From contig PUQB01000263.1 in assembly GCA_003024785.1 (NCBI GenBank), forward strand, positions 221,331-285,330: a stretch of 64,000 nt of DNA, read 5' to 3'. Below the pieces are notes generated by a model. The model was not told the DNA's origin and ran no database searches. It was given only the letters and a program-made list of their open reading frames with translations. This DNA is from Selaginella tamariscina. Taxonomy: Eukaryota > Streptophyta > Lycopodiopsida > Selaginellales > Selaginellaceae. How positions within the stretch are numbered: the stretch's first letter is position 1; each line of letters starts with the position of its first letter. Of the stretch, positions 50,469-63,960 are shown one piece after another. A program made the position numbers and the translations under genes.

Positions 50469-52105
50469 CTACACAGTGAAGCTGTCTGCATAATCATCCT
50501 GCAAATTGCTGCTACTCTCATTGGCAGCGGGATGAGCACTAATAACCGAGGGAGGAATCCAATGATCGGGGACAGTCACAAAGTAAGTAGACATAGCCTT
50601 CCGAAACCTCTTCTTATACTGCTTGGGGCTGATCACTGTTGGTGCAGCGTTCTTGGGTCCCCCGAGAATCCCAGATGCCTTTACCCAAGTTTCTAAGTGC
50701 TTATCCCATGTGTACTGTCTCATGAAGTCTATTATCCCCAACACTAGCTCTCCCCGTTCCTCGTCTATCCCGACTAGTAATGAATAATCCATCACGTCGA
50801 TGTTCTAAAAAACATACAACTGTCAGTAATATACACATACGCACTAGTGGTGTGTGTGTACATACATTACATGATACTTTGTACACTATATGATACATGA
50901 TACACCAATATATCACTTCTAAAGATACGACAATTAATATCATTGTAGTTAAATACTAAAATGTATCATTTTAATACATCCGCCTATATACAACATAAAC
51001 ATGTTTGCCTCTCATTAACAAAAACATCATCCTAACCACATTGTAACTGAAAAATAACATATCTGTTATGTCATACTATTTACCAATGCAAGTGCATATA
51101 TATATGCACGTGCATACAAGATAAATCTATTCATGTATAACACATACATAAATCTATAAGAAACAACACACCAGACACACACGCTTACCGCTAGAAATGC
51201 AGTGTCATTCCACACAGCACGCTCAAGTAGACGCTTGGCCTTGTTCCCAACGAAGATCGGGGCTGTTGGCATAGATTCCAGAAGATTCTGATCTAACAGT
51301 ACCGTATTTTTCCGGTGGAGTCAGAGTTGTACCGGGACCTTACGGAGCCCTTGAGATCGTACAGCCGGTTGTGATGCCTTCCGTACAGGAGGTTCTCCAT
51401 GACCATCAGGTCCATCCGTACCTCCTTCCCTCCCCTGGCTTGCTTGATGATCACCTGCGTATGGAGAATTCTTATAGTTCCCGTTTATAGACGTATAAAT
51501 ATAATCACCCTATATGAACACGTACATACATATAATATAAATTTGTATACACACGCACACACACACAGACACAGCTTTGTGCTAATAAGCAGCTAGACAA
51601 AGAATAAGGTCGTAACATTGCGATATATGTAGGTACACAAATATGTATATATGTGCGAAATGAAGCTTACGAAAATACGCATGCACAGAGAGAGAGAGGA
51701 GGAGGGAGAATCATAATAATGTCAAAAGTACAAACACATGCATGCGTGTGTGACTGTGCCTGCGCCTGCGCCTGCGCCTGCGACTGTGCGTGCTTACACT
51801 GATTAGATACGTACCTGGTACATTCCAAGGATCTTGGCAAGACAAGTGGGACCGGTGTTGAGAGACTCCGACAGATATCGAAAATACTCTGGGGCAAACT
51901 CCAGAAAAGAGAGAAGCTCTGTGCGTGTGACTTGCTTCACAATGAATCTGTCATCCATCGTTTTCGCGAAGAACACATTGCTCTTACCACCTTGTGCTCC
52001 CATTTCTTACACCGGCTCAAGGACCGGATATAATCCAGGTCTCCCGAGCAGCATTTCTTCCTCAATGCATCAAAATGCTTTGCATAATACGCAGTCACTA
52101 CATAC
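50469..52105 (-). other. FAB1: PIP-kinase catalytic exons of FAB1
   Basis: Exons 52105-51815, 51454-51189 and 50804-50469 encode the kinase. Two frame breaks fall inside it. One G appears missing at 51999-52001 (plus-strand CCC), between RCKKW and GAQGG. One A is missing in the five-T run 51307-51311, between STGK and VLLDQ. Outside these two sites the residues fit the family closely, including the C-terminal [20 protein letters not shown]. Confidence 0.85.
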
Positions 52106-52192
52106 CTAAAATAACGTAGTAAAGATATGTATATAATCTGTATATGCACACCCATACAACCAACGTAGAGAATGAAGAGGATTCATTACTAT

Positions 52193-52236
<44 letters not shown>

Positions 52237-55200
52237 GTTGCATGGTATCTTCTCTGTGTGTATTTACTTACCTTAGCTTTGCATCAGGACCAGCCTCCGA
52301 GTTCTCGATCTTCAAATTGACACCTTTAGTGTTCAGCAGTGGATCGTCCTTCACGCCAGAAGAAGAAGTCTCCTTGAAGCTGTTTGCCCTGAATTTCTAA
52401 ATATATAAGTATACACACCACAAACAGTTGAACATGTATATGTATGATCAAACTTACTATAGTAGGATATGTGTGTGTGTGTGTGTACAAACAGATATTG
52501 GTGTTTCCCGACAAATATCACAACATGCGCGTGCGCGGGCGAACACACACACACACACACACACCTTTCTTTGAGAGCCGCATCATCACTTTGTGAAATA
52601 TGTGATGCTGTCTCCTCCGACATCGACGCACTTCCATTGTCTTTGTCTGCTTTGTCGGCCTGTTTCTTCTCACCCAGCATCTCTATGTGCGGCTGTGACA
52701 CCAATGCATGAGCAATAATGCTTGTTGGTTCATCTTCGTAGACAGCGATTATGATTCCATTAACACCTGGAAGTGAATACGTTTTTAGAGAGAGAGAGAG
52801 AGAGAGAGAGTTTTTTATCTAGATACTATCTACAAAGTAAGCACGTACCTGGAGGTAGAAAGAGTCTTGCTCCTCCTTCTACAGCCTTTTGTGCAGCTTT
52901 GCAATTAATCAAACTCGTGCTTGTAGGTGAGGTGCTTGACAAACCTCGTGCTCTGTACAGTGTAGAATACGGTCCATCAATCCAGTTCCCTAGCTCATCC
53001 AATTCTTTTTGCTGTGTAAGCATCTCATCCAATGCTTCACCTGTAAATTTATGACACATTATACAATCAACCATATAATTCTTAACAGTAAAAATATGTC
53101 TAAATACTACTACACAGAATGTCACATATTTCTGGCAATAGAGTTATCATATCTATTCGTATTATGTAGCTTCTAATACATCCTAGATATAGTTAGGTCC
53201 TAAACTCTTAAGTATGAGTTATAGATAAGTTTTAAATTAAAGTCTATTTGCATGTAAGTGTTATAAATTAGTACCTGAAGGAATGTCTTCTAGCTTCAAA
53301 TCGGTCACAGCCTGTTGAATTCTTTTATTTTCACTCTCGGTAGTCTCTTCAGAGCTCCTGGTGTCATTATGTTCATCTACAGCAGCGGCACTTGTTCCGG
53401 TTTCGCCACTCCAGGCGGCTTCCAATGAATGAGATAGATCAGGTAAAACGGGGCAATGACCTTCAGAGAGGGTCCTCCTAATCTCCCCATCAATACTCTC
53501 CAGGCTCTCCTCTAACGGCAAGCATGTCACAGTCACTTTGCAAGCTGTAGCAGAGTCGGACTCCGTGTCCACATTTTCCCTGTCTTTCCCGACTTTCTCC
53601 ATCTTTTCACGGTCTTTACAAGATATGTCCGTCTTTTCCTCATCTTTCCCAGGTTTCTCCGCCTTTTCCCCGTCTTTCCCAGGTTTCTCCGCCTTTAGCC
53701 CGTCTTTCCCAGTTTTCTCCGGCTTCCCCGTCTTTCCAGACTTTCTCCGGCTTCTCCCCGTCTTTCCAGACTTTCTCCGGCTTCTCCCCGTCTTTCCAGA
53801 CTTTCTCCGGCTTCTCCCCGTCTTTCCAGACTTTCTCCGGCTTCTCCCCGTCTTTCCAGACTTTCTCCGGCTTCTCACCGTTGTTTCCTACGAAATCTGG
53901 CGAGAAAGGTTGCATAATCCCGCCAACATCTGTATAAAAGAGATTTAATATTAGAGCGAGATTCTTGAGAAGTATATATTGCACGAAACACACAATGATA
54001 TGTACTCATGTACTCGGGTCATCTTGTGTGTTTGTAGTGTGTAGAGATACATACATACATATATATGCCTGTATTAGAGTATGGGTTTTAAAAGTCATCT
54101 TATGTGTGTGTGTGTGTGTGGTGTGTAGAGATACATATATATACCTGTATTAGAGTAAGTCTTGAGAATGTTTTGCTTGGAAGAGGCAACATCCTTAGTA
54201 GAAGTTGGATTTAAGTTCTGATCGAGGAGCAAGCCAGGGTCTGAACTCGCGGAGAGCTTCCTCTGCGAACAAGCTAGGAAGAAATGGAGACGCTTTTCCC
54301 ATTCAGATGCACGAACAACAAGCTCCTTACGAAGACGATTTAATTCAAGTATATCTGCAACCGGTTGTCCTGGTTCTGTGTGTTCTGGTGCTGCTTTCAG
54401 CAATGCTGCCTGTAAAAAAAACAGAGTATCGTATCTTACACTGTATATTACTTTTCTGTGTGCGTGTTTCTCGTTATATACTCGCATAATATATATGCAT
54501 CTACCTATATATTTCAACATATATACTACTATAATATTAAAGTACTTCAAAGAACAAACATACATGTACATTTTGTTATGGTTATCGAATATAAAATATA
54601 TATACGTGTGCATAATGTAACGTTAAATGATCTCGTTGCACATAAAATGTACCCAAGTGACTGTTATAGGCTCATCCATAATCATTGACTGATGCATGAT
54701 GAACTGATGTTATTATTATATCATATATCGGATATATATATATATGTGCACATACACATGCAAAATAACAGACACAAATAACTTGCCTCAAACTCAGCTT
54801 TTTCCTTTTGAAAAAGAGCCTCTAAATAGACAGCGCGCCTTTTAGCTTCAGCTATTTTTCCACTTCCTGAGAATGACCCTGATTTGGCAATGTGTTCCCC
54901 AATTACGAACAAAGTGTTTAATATCTCCGTAAATACTATCTCCCCTTGCTTGCAACCTACACAACATTCTCAGTAATTATATTGTAATATTACTTATTTA
55001 TTGCCATTACACATATACAAACTAAGTATGTCACTAAAAAAATCGTAATAAGTCCATAACATGGCATTCAGTATACTAAAATTCATAGTATATAAATTAG
55101 ATTATATACAACAAATACTGCTATGAGGTATAGAGTTATTATTACTTCGTAGTATACGTAAAAGCATATTATTAGTCTAAGGATTCAACAACTGTATATA

Positions 55201-58200
55201 GTATTAATAAATATTACCTCTTCAGCTTCGTTCTTAAGCCAATTCTGCTGACTCACACCATTGAACTCCAGCTTTGGAGGAGGAAGATGGACCGAATGCA
55301 AATGAACAGCAGCATAACGGAAGCAGGCAATCACATTGCCAAACCTGCAAAATGAAGGTCATTATAGAATACTATGCCAAAAACGAACTTCGTAGAAAAT
55401 AACAAATTGATACCCGATGGCATCCAAGACTATAACATATTTAGGCTATGGTATACAGCATTATTGCATTATTGTATACTATATTATACTACGCACGCAA
55501 CAACACACGCAATAACTTACCCGTAAAAACGTAAACAATCCCTATGAAGCTGATGACCGCACACAGCAACACGACTAGCAGCAGCGTGATTAGAGAAGCT
55601 TAACTCTAGAAATTTTCCAAATGACAGTCCCCATGCAGCATCCGACATCACTATCCTACGTGTCACAGGTGGTATATCATTTGCCCTTGGACATTTCAGA
55701 CACCTGCCAATAACTAATTAAAAAAATAACAAATAATAAATGAAATATAACAGTTAATTACCAATATTCTAGTAGTATATCACTAGGATTAACAGTATTC
55801 TAGTATAATACAAGTATACTTGTAACTTTTATAAGAGTGTACCTGTGCCACATCCAGATTTTCCTTCACTCTCGCCTGGTAAAATATGGTCATCCATACG
55901 GCGAACAGATATCGTTAAGCTGCCGAGACGATGTGTGTAACAGCGAACATGTGCATCAGGCGGCTCTTCACAGTGTGGGCAACGATTATTCTGCAGAATT
56001 ATATGTAAATAATTGTAAACAATGTAATATAATATATATTATATGGAAGATATCCTTTGAAACAATGTAATATCTAGATAATCTAATGTGAGTAGTATAC
56101 CAGTACCTAGCCATCTACATAAACACTTCGGCAAAAGATAGAAATATTAAACTATTTACATTGCTAAGACATAATTGCAAATGTCGATCTGCTGATCTAT
56201 TATCAGCATATCTATGACCAGCATTCGTGAACTAGTATTTCTTGTGCTATTTGCATAATAACCAGCATAAATTAAATACGATGTATTGGAGTATATAAAA
56301 CTTACGAGGTCGAACAGTGTATCTCGAAGAAATCTTCCTAGTGGTTTGTCCGAGTTCCCATAATATTTGATCCGAACAATGTTGGGCCGCTCACATACAG
56401 AGCCTTTTCAGTATAATAATTAGCATCGTATATAGAGTAACAACTTATATATCTAGTTTAATAGCTTTAAGTGATAAACTAGGGCCATAATACCTTTGGT
56501 TAGACACCGAGTTGATAATGAAACCAGAATACTTTGGTGATCGGACGGTGTTGGTGGAAAGTCGTCTTTGTTACCTTGTTCGTCTGCATCAACGCTCTCT
56601 GCCTCATTTTGTGCACTTGGCATATTCTCTTCCTGTCATGTAACAGCATTAGAACACAATCACAATGTACCAAAAAATCAAGTCATGATATCATAACCGC
56701 ACAAGTCCATTTATGCAATAGCATACATTTATGGCTATCCTATACTACAAAAATGAATATCAGCTATACTTAAAAATTGTAGTGTATATACACAGCCATA
56801 CGCGTACATATAGTGTATACCTTAGGGGGCTTGTCTGCATAGAAATTCCACATATTTCCCTCTCGCATTGCCTCTTCCCCAAAGGCACTTCTTAACGAGG
56901 CAGACAACCCGGATATACCCTGCACTGTCAACTCTGACAATGACGACTGCCAATCCTTGTTGAACCCATTCATGCTTGTAAAACTAAAAATTTCTCAATG
57001 GACCACCCTGCAAGATTGGATAATTAAACTTAGCTGCATTAATAAGAAGTTTACCCAGTACATACTGGAAACGCGTCGCAGAGACTACTATACATAGATA
57101 CCAAGCATATTCCTAATCTAATTAAATATGCGAACTATCTAATATAAACTGACGAGACAATTCAATTTCTTTCTCTCTCACACATGAGGAACTAGTTATT
57201 ACCAGTTAATAACATTATGCTTTTATATAATGTTGTGAATAAGATTCACTTGAGGTATATATACTGTATGATTAAAATAGCTAATACTAGCTGTATACTG
57301 ATATATAAATATATGCTATACAGTTCGCTATATAGCATTATATATATATATAACGTACCTCTGGTCTGATTTCTCCGTCTCTAGGGACATAATGCACAAT
57401 ACGAGTGTGATTTTCTGACGACGGAATCGAGAAACCGGGAATCGGAGTGATATTCCGGTCAGAGCTGGAGTGTTTACTTGGTAGTGTTACGACAATGGGA
57501 GATCTGTGATCCGGTAAAGATGCACCTTCGTCTGCCAAGAATGATGTCTCCAGTGCCAAATGGTAGGATGCAAATACCGCTAATTGAAGTACACGCTTTA
57601 TTTTCTTCAATTCATCCCCATTCGCACCTCTCAATAAAGCCTGTAATATATAAAAAATATTAAAAATACATTAATAACATGTTTGCGTGTGTGTGTGGTG
57701 TAATGAATAGATAAATCCTAATATATGAAAACCATATAGGTAATTTATAGCGGATGATAAATTGGAATCTCTTAACTAATTGTAATCATATCAAATAAGA
57801 AAGTGTGTGTGTGTGTTGAATATGAAGAATCCTATAAAGACTGATATATGCCACTATTATGTAGCATATACTATACTATTAGTCATCTAGTGCTGTGACA
57901 ATAGGTCATGTTAATAATAACAGCTCACCAATAAATTGGGGTATACAATCATACACACACACATATCAATTTTCAGTGAGTGACAAAATATGTGCGTGTA
58001 TATATAACACACACATACACACACACAGTACGGTTACTTACCGTACAGCCAAGAGGTTTTGGGCATCCCTCAAAAAACATCAATGTCTTGGACCCTTGCT
58101 TGCCACCTTGCCCAGCACTACCATGCTCTTCTACAAATTTCTCCGTGTGAAAAAGTTCACAGTGTCCCGTCTTGGGCAGCGAAGCAGAAGGGAATTGAAG

Positions 58201-60304
58201 GATATCTGCACCTGTATATATCTTCTCATTAGCACATAAGTACAAGAGAGAGAGAGAGATGAAACAATAACTTGTCCAATATAATATATAGACACACACA
58301 CACACACACATTACACACCTACACGCATGAGATGTGTGCTTGATTCCATGATATCAAATATACATTTTTAAATATGTAATATACCTTTGTGCAGGACAAT
58401 AAAATTAATATTCTCTGTCGGTCTTATACAATAGCAAAAGGCAGAAGTATCTACAGGAACATACACTTTCCGTCTAACACATCTATTGCAAGTGCGTTAT
58501 CATAGAGTATACAGACAAGTGTAGTCATGCAACACTACACAGATACATGAGGTGCCTCTGGCTGTGTTCCCGTACACAAACAAAAGATAGAATCAGGTGA
58601 GTGTCTGTACATGTGTGCGCGCGCGTGTATATGGGCGATGTATACACACATCCACCAACATACATATATACAAACACATAATAGATATATCTGACTGTTT
58701 TGAAACAGTACAGAAGATTATGACTTGTCTTTCTTATTAAACCATAAAGTATATTCCTTTTTCTTTTTCTTCATGAGCCTATTGAAATCGCATAATGCCT
58801 ATACATATAAGTGCGTTTTCACACACCCACACACACACAGGTAATACATTTTAAGATGTATTACCTGTACATCTTGCAATCCTTTCTAGAAGTGGTCGTT
58901 TAACATTCTGCACCAAGGATATTTCCTTAGCCGCGAGGCGCTCCTGAGCAAACCGGGCCACTGCTTTCTCCACAAGTACAACGTTTGGATGACAATGCTC
59001 TATTCTTGATGTAGCCATCATTAAATAGTCTCTCTCCTAAAGTGAAAAACTTAAGTATTTAAACCTACCACGTATATATGGAGTATATGGAAATCTGCAC
59101 TATACACAGTATACTATAAACACTTTCAGTACGAGTGTACAGTATAAGGTGTATAAAACTAACTACCTATACATGTGTGCGAGAAATTTCAATATACTAC
59201 AGTGTCCATATATGTAACCGTAGATAAAGACAAGTATATTAAATGCATATAACACAGTATAATATAGATACCGTGTTATATACATTAACTTGTATATGTC
59301 CGTGTGGTGTGTTACAATATGTTATATGTTATTATGGATGTGTATAAATAAACATAGTGCATAGACTATCGGAACTATCACTTAAGAAGCACAGTTAATG
59401 CATCAGAGGTTAGACTTGATAATGAAGAAATATGTACATATGTTATCATGCATATATGCACCAGACATATCTACATGAATGTCATATCTCTTGAATTATT
59501 TACACACATACGCATACACTAGCAAAACAAACCCCGCTGATAATAGTGTGGGTTTAGACTGTGTATGCATGCGTGCGTGTGTGTCTTTTTGTGTGGGGAA
59601 ATGAACGCCTAAGTGTGTTATGTATTTATGCCTTAAGAGGCGCGCGCGCGCGCGCACACACACACACACACACGCACTCACACCTGCTGAAGCAAGGTGT
59701 CTATTGACGACAACGTGTTAGAAACTCTTTGGTACTCAAGAGCTCCACCTATGAGAAGCAACCTGGGGTTCTTAAACCGTGTGATCATCCGCTTGTGTGC
59801 GAGATTTTTTTGCAAACTATCCCTTTTATAATCATGCTGCAATAACATAACGGGAGCAAAATGCATCTAAGAATTATTATATTTATTCACACAAGTTACA
59901 CACACAGCGCACGCACGCACGCACAAGCACACACACACACACACACAAGTTACCTATCAGATCGACAACCAGAAGCAATACATTTAACTTTGACATAACC
60001 ACCAGGATCCATGCTTCCTTCTCTGCTACTATCTGGTTTAACAACACTCGCCGCTTGTAAAGCCAGCGAAGTGACAATCTCCAGCCAACTATCTTTATCA
60101 TCTTCATCTTCCACGGGTATATTTTCCCCTTTATAAAACGACGTATCATCTCATCTTCCATGTTGTGTGTGTGTGCATTCGTGAACGTATGCAAGATCCA
60201 TATACACAGACACGACATATTACACACACACACAACACAAATTAACTTGCGAAGATTGAGAATATTTCAATGTGCAGTGTGCTGTGTTACTGTGTATGTG
60301 TGTG

Positions 60305-60335
<31 letters not shown>

Positions 60336-63142
60336 TGTGTTTGTGTACTTACACATATATACATTGTGTACGTGTGTTGTATATGCATGTACATGTGAGC
60401 CTGTACATGCGTACATGCATGTATTATGAGAGCCTGATGTAACACGTGTATAACATATGCTCAATGAGTGCGTGTTGTCAGTACCTCTAAGAAGCTGGGC
60501 AACCAAAGCTCTGAAGTGACCATCAACGACAGCTCGCATTGCTTTTCTGTGTTCCTCTGATGCAGCTCTCTCTCTGCTACGGTACTCACTACTGCTCATG
60601 CTTCCAGAAGAACGTGGAAGTCCCCAGCCCCCTGAAAATATATCCTGATGTGTACGAACTTATGCACATTATATGCTTTTTCATTCAGAGCATGATAACT
60701 ACATAACGTATACACAGGAAAAAACATAGTTATACACACACACATACACACACACAAATGCACATCACATGCGTCTATAACATACAAGGTAACACACAGA
60801 TACTTATAGATAAGTATCCACAAACGTGTGTGCGCGTAGACAGCAAAAATACAAAAAGTAAATACATTGTAAGTAAACATAACAAATACGTCTCTGGAAT
60901 ACGTTATGGATATATTATACAAAAGACACTGGAATCTACATAATATGAATATAAACATAAATACAGAGTGTACAAATGATAGGCGTGATACACATCAACT
61001 TTCATAGATACGTAATATCAACTTTCATAGATATGATTGCGTGGATGTGCGCATGAAGATTATATCAAGATATGCACGGAATAAAATACATACCACCTTC
61101 GTCGTCATCATCTTCATCATCATAGCCAGGCCCATTTTCGTCGTCTTCGTCTTCAGGTGGTGGAGGAAACCACACCAACATGTTGTTCTCAAAGTCCACG
61201 GTTTGATCTACATCTCCATAAGCTGCTTCATACAGATGATTATGAAAGTTATAATCGTCCAGTCCTTCAATATCATCAGAGGATCTCCTGAACGAGGACC
61301 GTTCGCTCCCTACACAGATATCAATTGTTAATTACAGCGTATATGATAACAATAAAATAGAGCGTGCACGTTCCACACTCAGTACATAGATACATTCAAG
61401 TACACATCTTACATATAACTAATGAATAGATATTGTACACGCAAATACATGTTTAAGAAGTAAATGCATGCTGCATTACAACATTGCTTGTAGTAGTAAG
61501 TTACCATATGAAACAAGTGGAAAATGTATTTAACCTAGGTAATACATATAATGACGTGGTCAAATTATCGTATGAATAATATTCGTGAGAAAAACATGAG
61601 AACAATATTAACATAAACGTAAAACAGACAATATGGTTTCAATACATACGTTAAGTTTTGTGCATGTATATAAATACATACATATACAAAAGAATGCATA
61701 TACAGACATAGTCTTGAATTCGAAAAGTTCATGCGCATGTATATACGCTATATATATGCACATACACAGAGAGAGAGGGGGGGAGAGGGGACGGATGGAG
61801 GGAGGGAGAGGAGCATATAGTCCGTAGGATGCATATAAACATGCAAATACGTAAGCATATATACACACACATGCTACAGTGTGTGCGTGTTACAATACCT
61901 GGCCTGCTCTCCTCGAAGTGCATACTCTCTGAGCTGTGAGAGCTGTAAATACTTGATTGACTTCGGTGCTTGGCAGTTTGCGTGTCCATGTCGATTCCAT
62001 ACTCATCATCCTGATCTTTGGCATCTACACTAATCTGCTGGTCTTCCCTTGCCTCCTCCTCATCATCACTTCTTGCAAAATATGTATAAATACATAGAAG
62101 GCTATATGCACATACGATGTACTGATGCATGTCTATGCATTAGTAGATGCACGCACAGCAAAGTATAAGTATTTATACTTACCTCATGCTGATGGTTACA
62201 GGAAGATGTTTTCCATCGTCTGAGAAATTGATGTCTTCCTTCAAGTCGGTCATCAGCTTCTACACAATCAAACCAATACATAGATACAACATACAACATA
62301 AAAACACGAACACACACACCCATCTATGCGTACCTGTTTATAATCACCCCCATCATTCCATCGAGAAGATGCGTGCGGGGAAGCCATAGAGGTCGTGTTA
62401 CTAGTGCTAAAGAGACTACTCCTAGAAGAACTAGGGCTTAAACTAGTCGGGCTTGTGCTCACTTGCTGCTGTTCACCACCTTTCTCGACTTGCTGCCTGA
62501 CAAAATCATCACATGTCCGTAAGTGCGTATGTACATAAGGGTGTATAAGTACGAACGTGTGGATGGGTGAGTAAGTGTGCTTGAAGTTAAAAAGGTATAT
62601 ACTGTTTCTGTAGGTAACTGACTACCATGTTCATCAACAGCCTCAGTCCGGCATATGCTAAATATCCACTCATCCGTGTATCATTCAAAGAAATATGTAT
62701 TTATGCGATGGTTAGATAACTGTACCTGAGTTTAAAGCAGAAGTTGCAAACGCGAACACGCTCTCCATCGTCATAGCGATGGGCCTCAGGCAAAACTCCA
62801 CTAGAAGAAGCCGGAATTGTGTTGAGAGTGCACTTCCCACAGAAAAACACGGCCACAAATCCTGCAGTGATGTTTCCTGTTGAAGAGTGTGAATTGCGAT
62901 TCACATTCATAGCAAACCCTACAACTCTGATCTGGCATCCAAAACTCTCGTGACATCATCGGAGACTCAACACCTCCTGGAAAATATTTAAATATAAATG
63001 CATGCATACATCATACATACATACATGATTAAATACATGTATATTATATATCACACTATAGCATACCTCCTGCGCTTCCTCCTGGAAGCCATGTGCTCAG
63101 AGTCCCGAATACACCATGCAACAGATTCTCCACTGCATCCAT
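50469..63142 (-). CDS. FAB1: FAB1/PIKfyve-type 1-phosphatidylinositol-3-phosphate 5-kinase
   Basis: Makes PtdIns(3,5)P2 from PtdIns3P on endosomal and vacuolar membranes. Domains from the N-terminus: FYVE finger ([28 protein letters not shown]), acidic region ([21 protein letters not shown]), the chaperonin-like TCP-1/GroEL block ([55 protein letters not shown]), the conserved Cys-rich region ([37 protein letters not shown]), and the C-terminal PIP kinase with its Gly loop (GAQGGKSN), Lys in [21 protein letters not shown] and [15 protein letters not shown]. Start: the ATG at 63142 reads in frame through the first splice to FYVE; an upstream ATG at 63167 is out of frame. At least seven 1-2 base frame breaks are visible, mostly in homopolymers. 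Confidence 0.9.
53725..53885 (-). repeat. Coding minisatellite: 30-bp units encoding [10 protein letters not shown]
   Basis: Five near-identical 30-bp units inside the large FAB1 exon 53275-53929, encoding decapeptide repeats rich in Glu and Lys. They are followed by diverged units ([14 protein letters not shown]) to about 53590. At the edge (about 53725) one unit is two bases short, so the repeats and the downstream [15 protein letters not shown] part are in different frames as read. A charged, probably disordered linker. Confidence 0.85.
58482..58704 (+). repeat. Dispersed ~225-bp repeat, copy 2 (in FAB1 intron)
   Basis: Homologous to 34499-34722 in the same orientation, in the intron between exons 59036-58865 and 58211-58042. 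Flanked by CA/TA microsatellites. No terminal inverted repeats evident. Confidence 0.7.
62726..62976 (-). other. FAB1: FYVE zinc-finger exon of FAB1
   Basis: Encodes the PtdIns3P-binding FYVE domain with WMPD, RKHHCR, CGKC and RVCNFCF zinc-ligand pairs. A run of five Ts on the coding strand (plus-strand As 62843-62847) is one too many: [12 protein letters not shown] and CGKCTLN lie in different frames. Confidence 0.85.
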
Positions 63143-63960
63143 CTACTGCTACTATCTTCCCGTTCATGATGAAGCACCAGGAAACGTCCTAACTAGTTAA
63201 CACCGCTAACCTATCGAATATGAATCTTGTATTTTAGTATATATGCCGTTAATAATATGATCATATATGATGCATACCTCATCGATTTCAAATCTGAAGA
63301 TTATTAGCACAAACTTGCATCCCGACAGGATTCTGATGATCTCTTGAAGAAATCATACTGTAGCACCAGTAAACGCTGAAGATAATATAATACGATGTAA
63401 AAAATACATTAATAGTACTATAATCATAAAACAAAAAGGGGGCTTTTTAGAGATTATGTTTTCATATAGGATAACAGTAAAAAGTTCGAAAAATTTCATG
63501 CACATATTAGCGAAAAATGGGGATTTTAACAGAGTTTATAGATTATTACAGGAATTTTATGAAAATATAAAATCTGAATTTTGACGAAAATAAAGATTCT
63601 AATAATCGGAATTAAGCAAAAATTATGATTTTGATGAAAAATAAAGCAGAAAATAGGGAATTTTGATGAAAATATGATCATATATACGAAAAATCAGGAT
63701 TTGATGAAAATATGGGGTTAGTAGAATGAATACCTGTTAATCCGTTGCATTCTGTGGATTAGAACCGGATTAGAGCCGGATTGAGGCAGGATCAAGCAGA
63801 TACGCAGCATTTTACATCAAGAAATCGGAAATCTAGCAAAGAATCGAGCTGATCATGTGGCGCCAGGAAGAAATCGCACAGAATTCGAGAAAGAAACAAT
63901 GGTGCAAAAACCCTCGCCCTTCATTCCGCCCTAACCCTAAAAATTCGAGTATCCAAATTT
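63143..63960 (-). promoter_or_regulatory. FAB1: FAB1 leader exons and 5' introns
   Basis: Reading leftward from 63960: GC-richer leader with a TTAGGGTTAGGG telo-box-like word (about 63930), ending ATTAACAG then GTATTC (donor at 63731). A second non-coding exon at 63375-63278 has acceptor TATCTTCAG and donor GAG-GTATGC. The coding exon begins after TTAACTAGTTAG at 63188. Two leader introns are typical of long plant genes. The promoter proper lies at or beyond the window edge. Confidence 0.55.

Larger units (their letters stand above)
50469..63142 (-). other. FAB1: Exon map of the FAB1 gene (27 coding exons)
   Basis: Inferred coding exons, 5' to 3' on the minus strand: 63142-63067, 62976-62726, 62496-62334, 62259-62183, 62071-61899, 61309-61094, 60631-60485, 60128-59954, 59836-59694, 59036-58865, 58211-58042, 57640-57359, about 56990-56821, 56632-56494, 56403-56306, 55990-55843, 55703-55521, 55344-55218, 54956-54787, 54409-54145, 53929-53275, 53040-52849, 52766-52565, 52396-52272, 52105-51815, 51454-51189, 50804-50469. 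All introns look GT-AG except the one after the exon ending at 54787, which starts GCAAGT. The acceptor of the exon near 56990 is unresolved because every upstream frame meets a stop. Introns are 50-850 bp and rich in CA/TA microsatellites. Confidence 0.75.

Noticed and set aside
53895..53915. Copy of the palindrome motif in FAB1 (GGCGGGATTATGC)
   Set aside because: Only a 10-base match inside a conserved coding context; no palindrome and no array.
63067..63167. FAB1 start at the ATG at 63167
   Set aside because: That frame reaches a stop right after the first splice, whereas the ATG at 63142 reads continuously into the FYVE domain.
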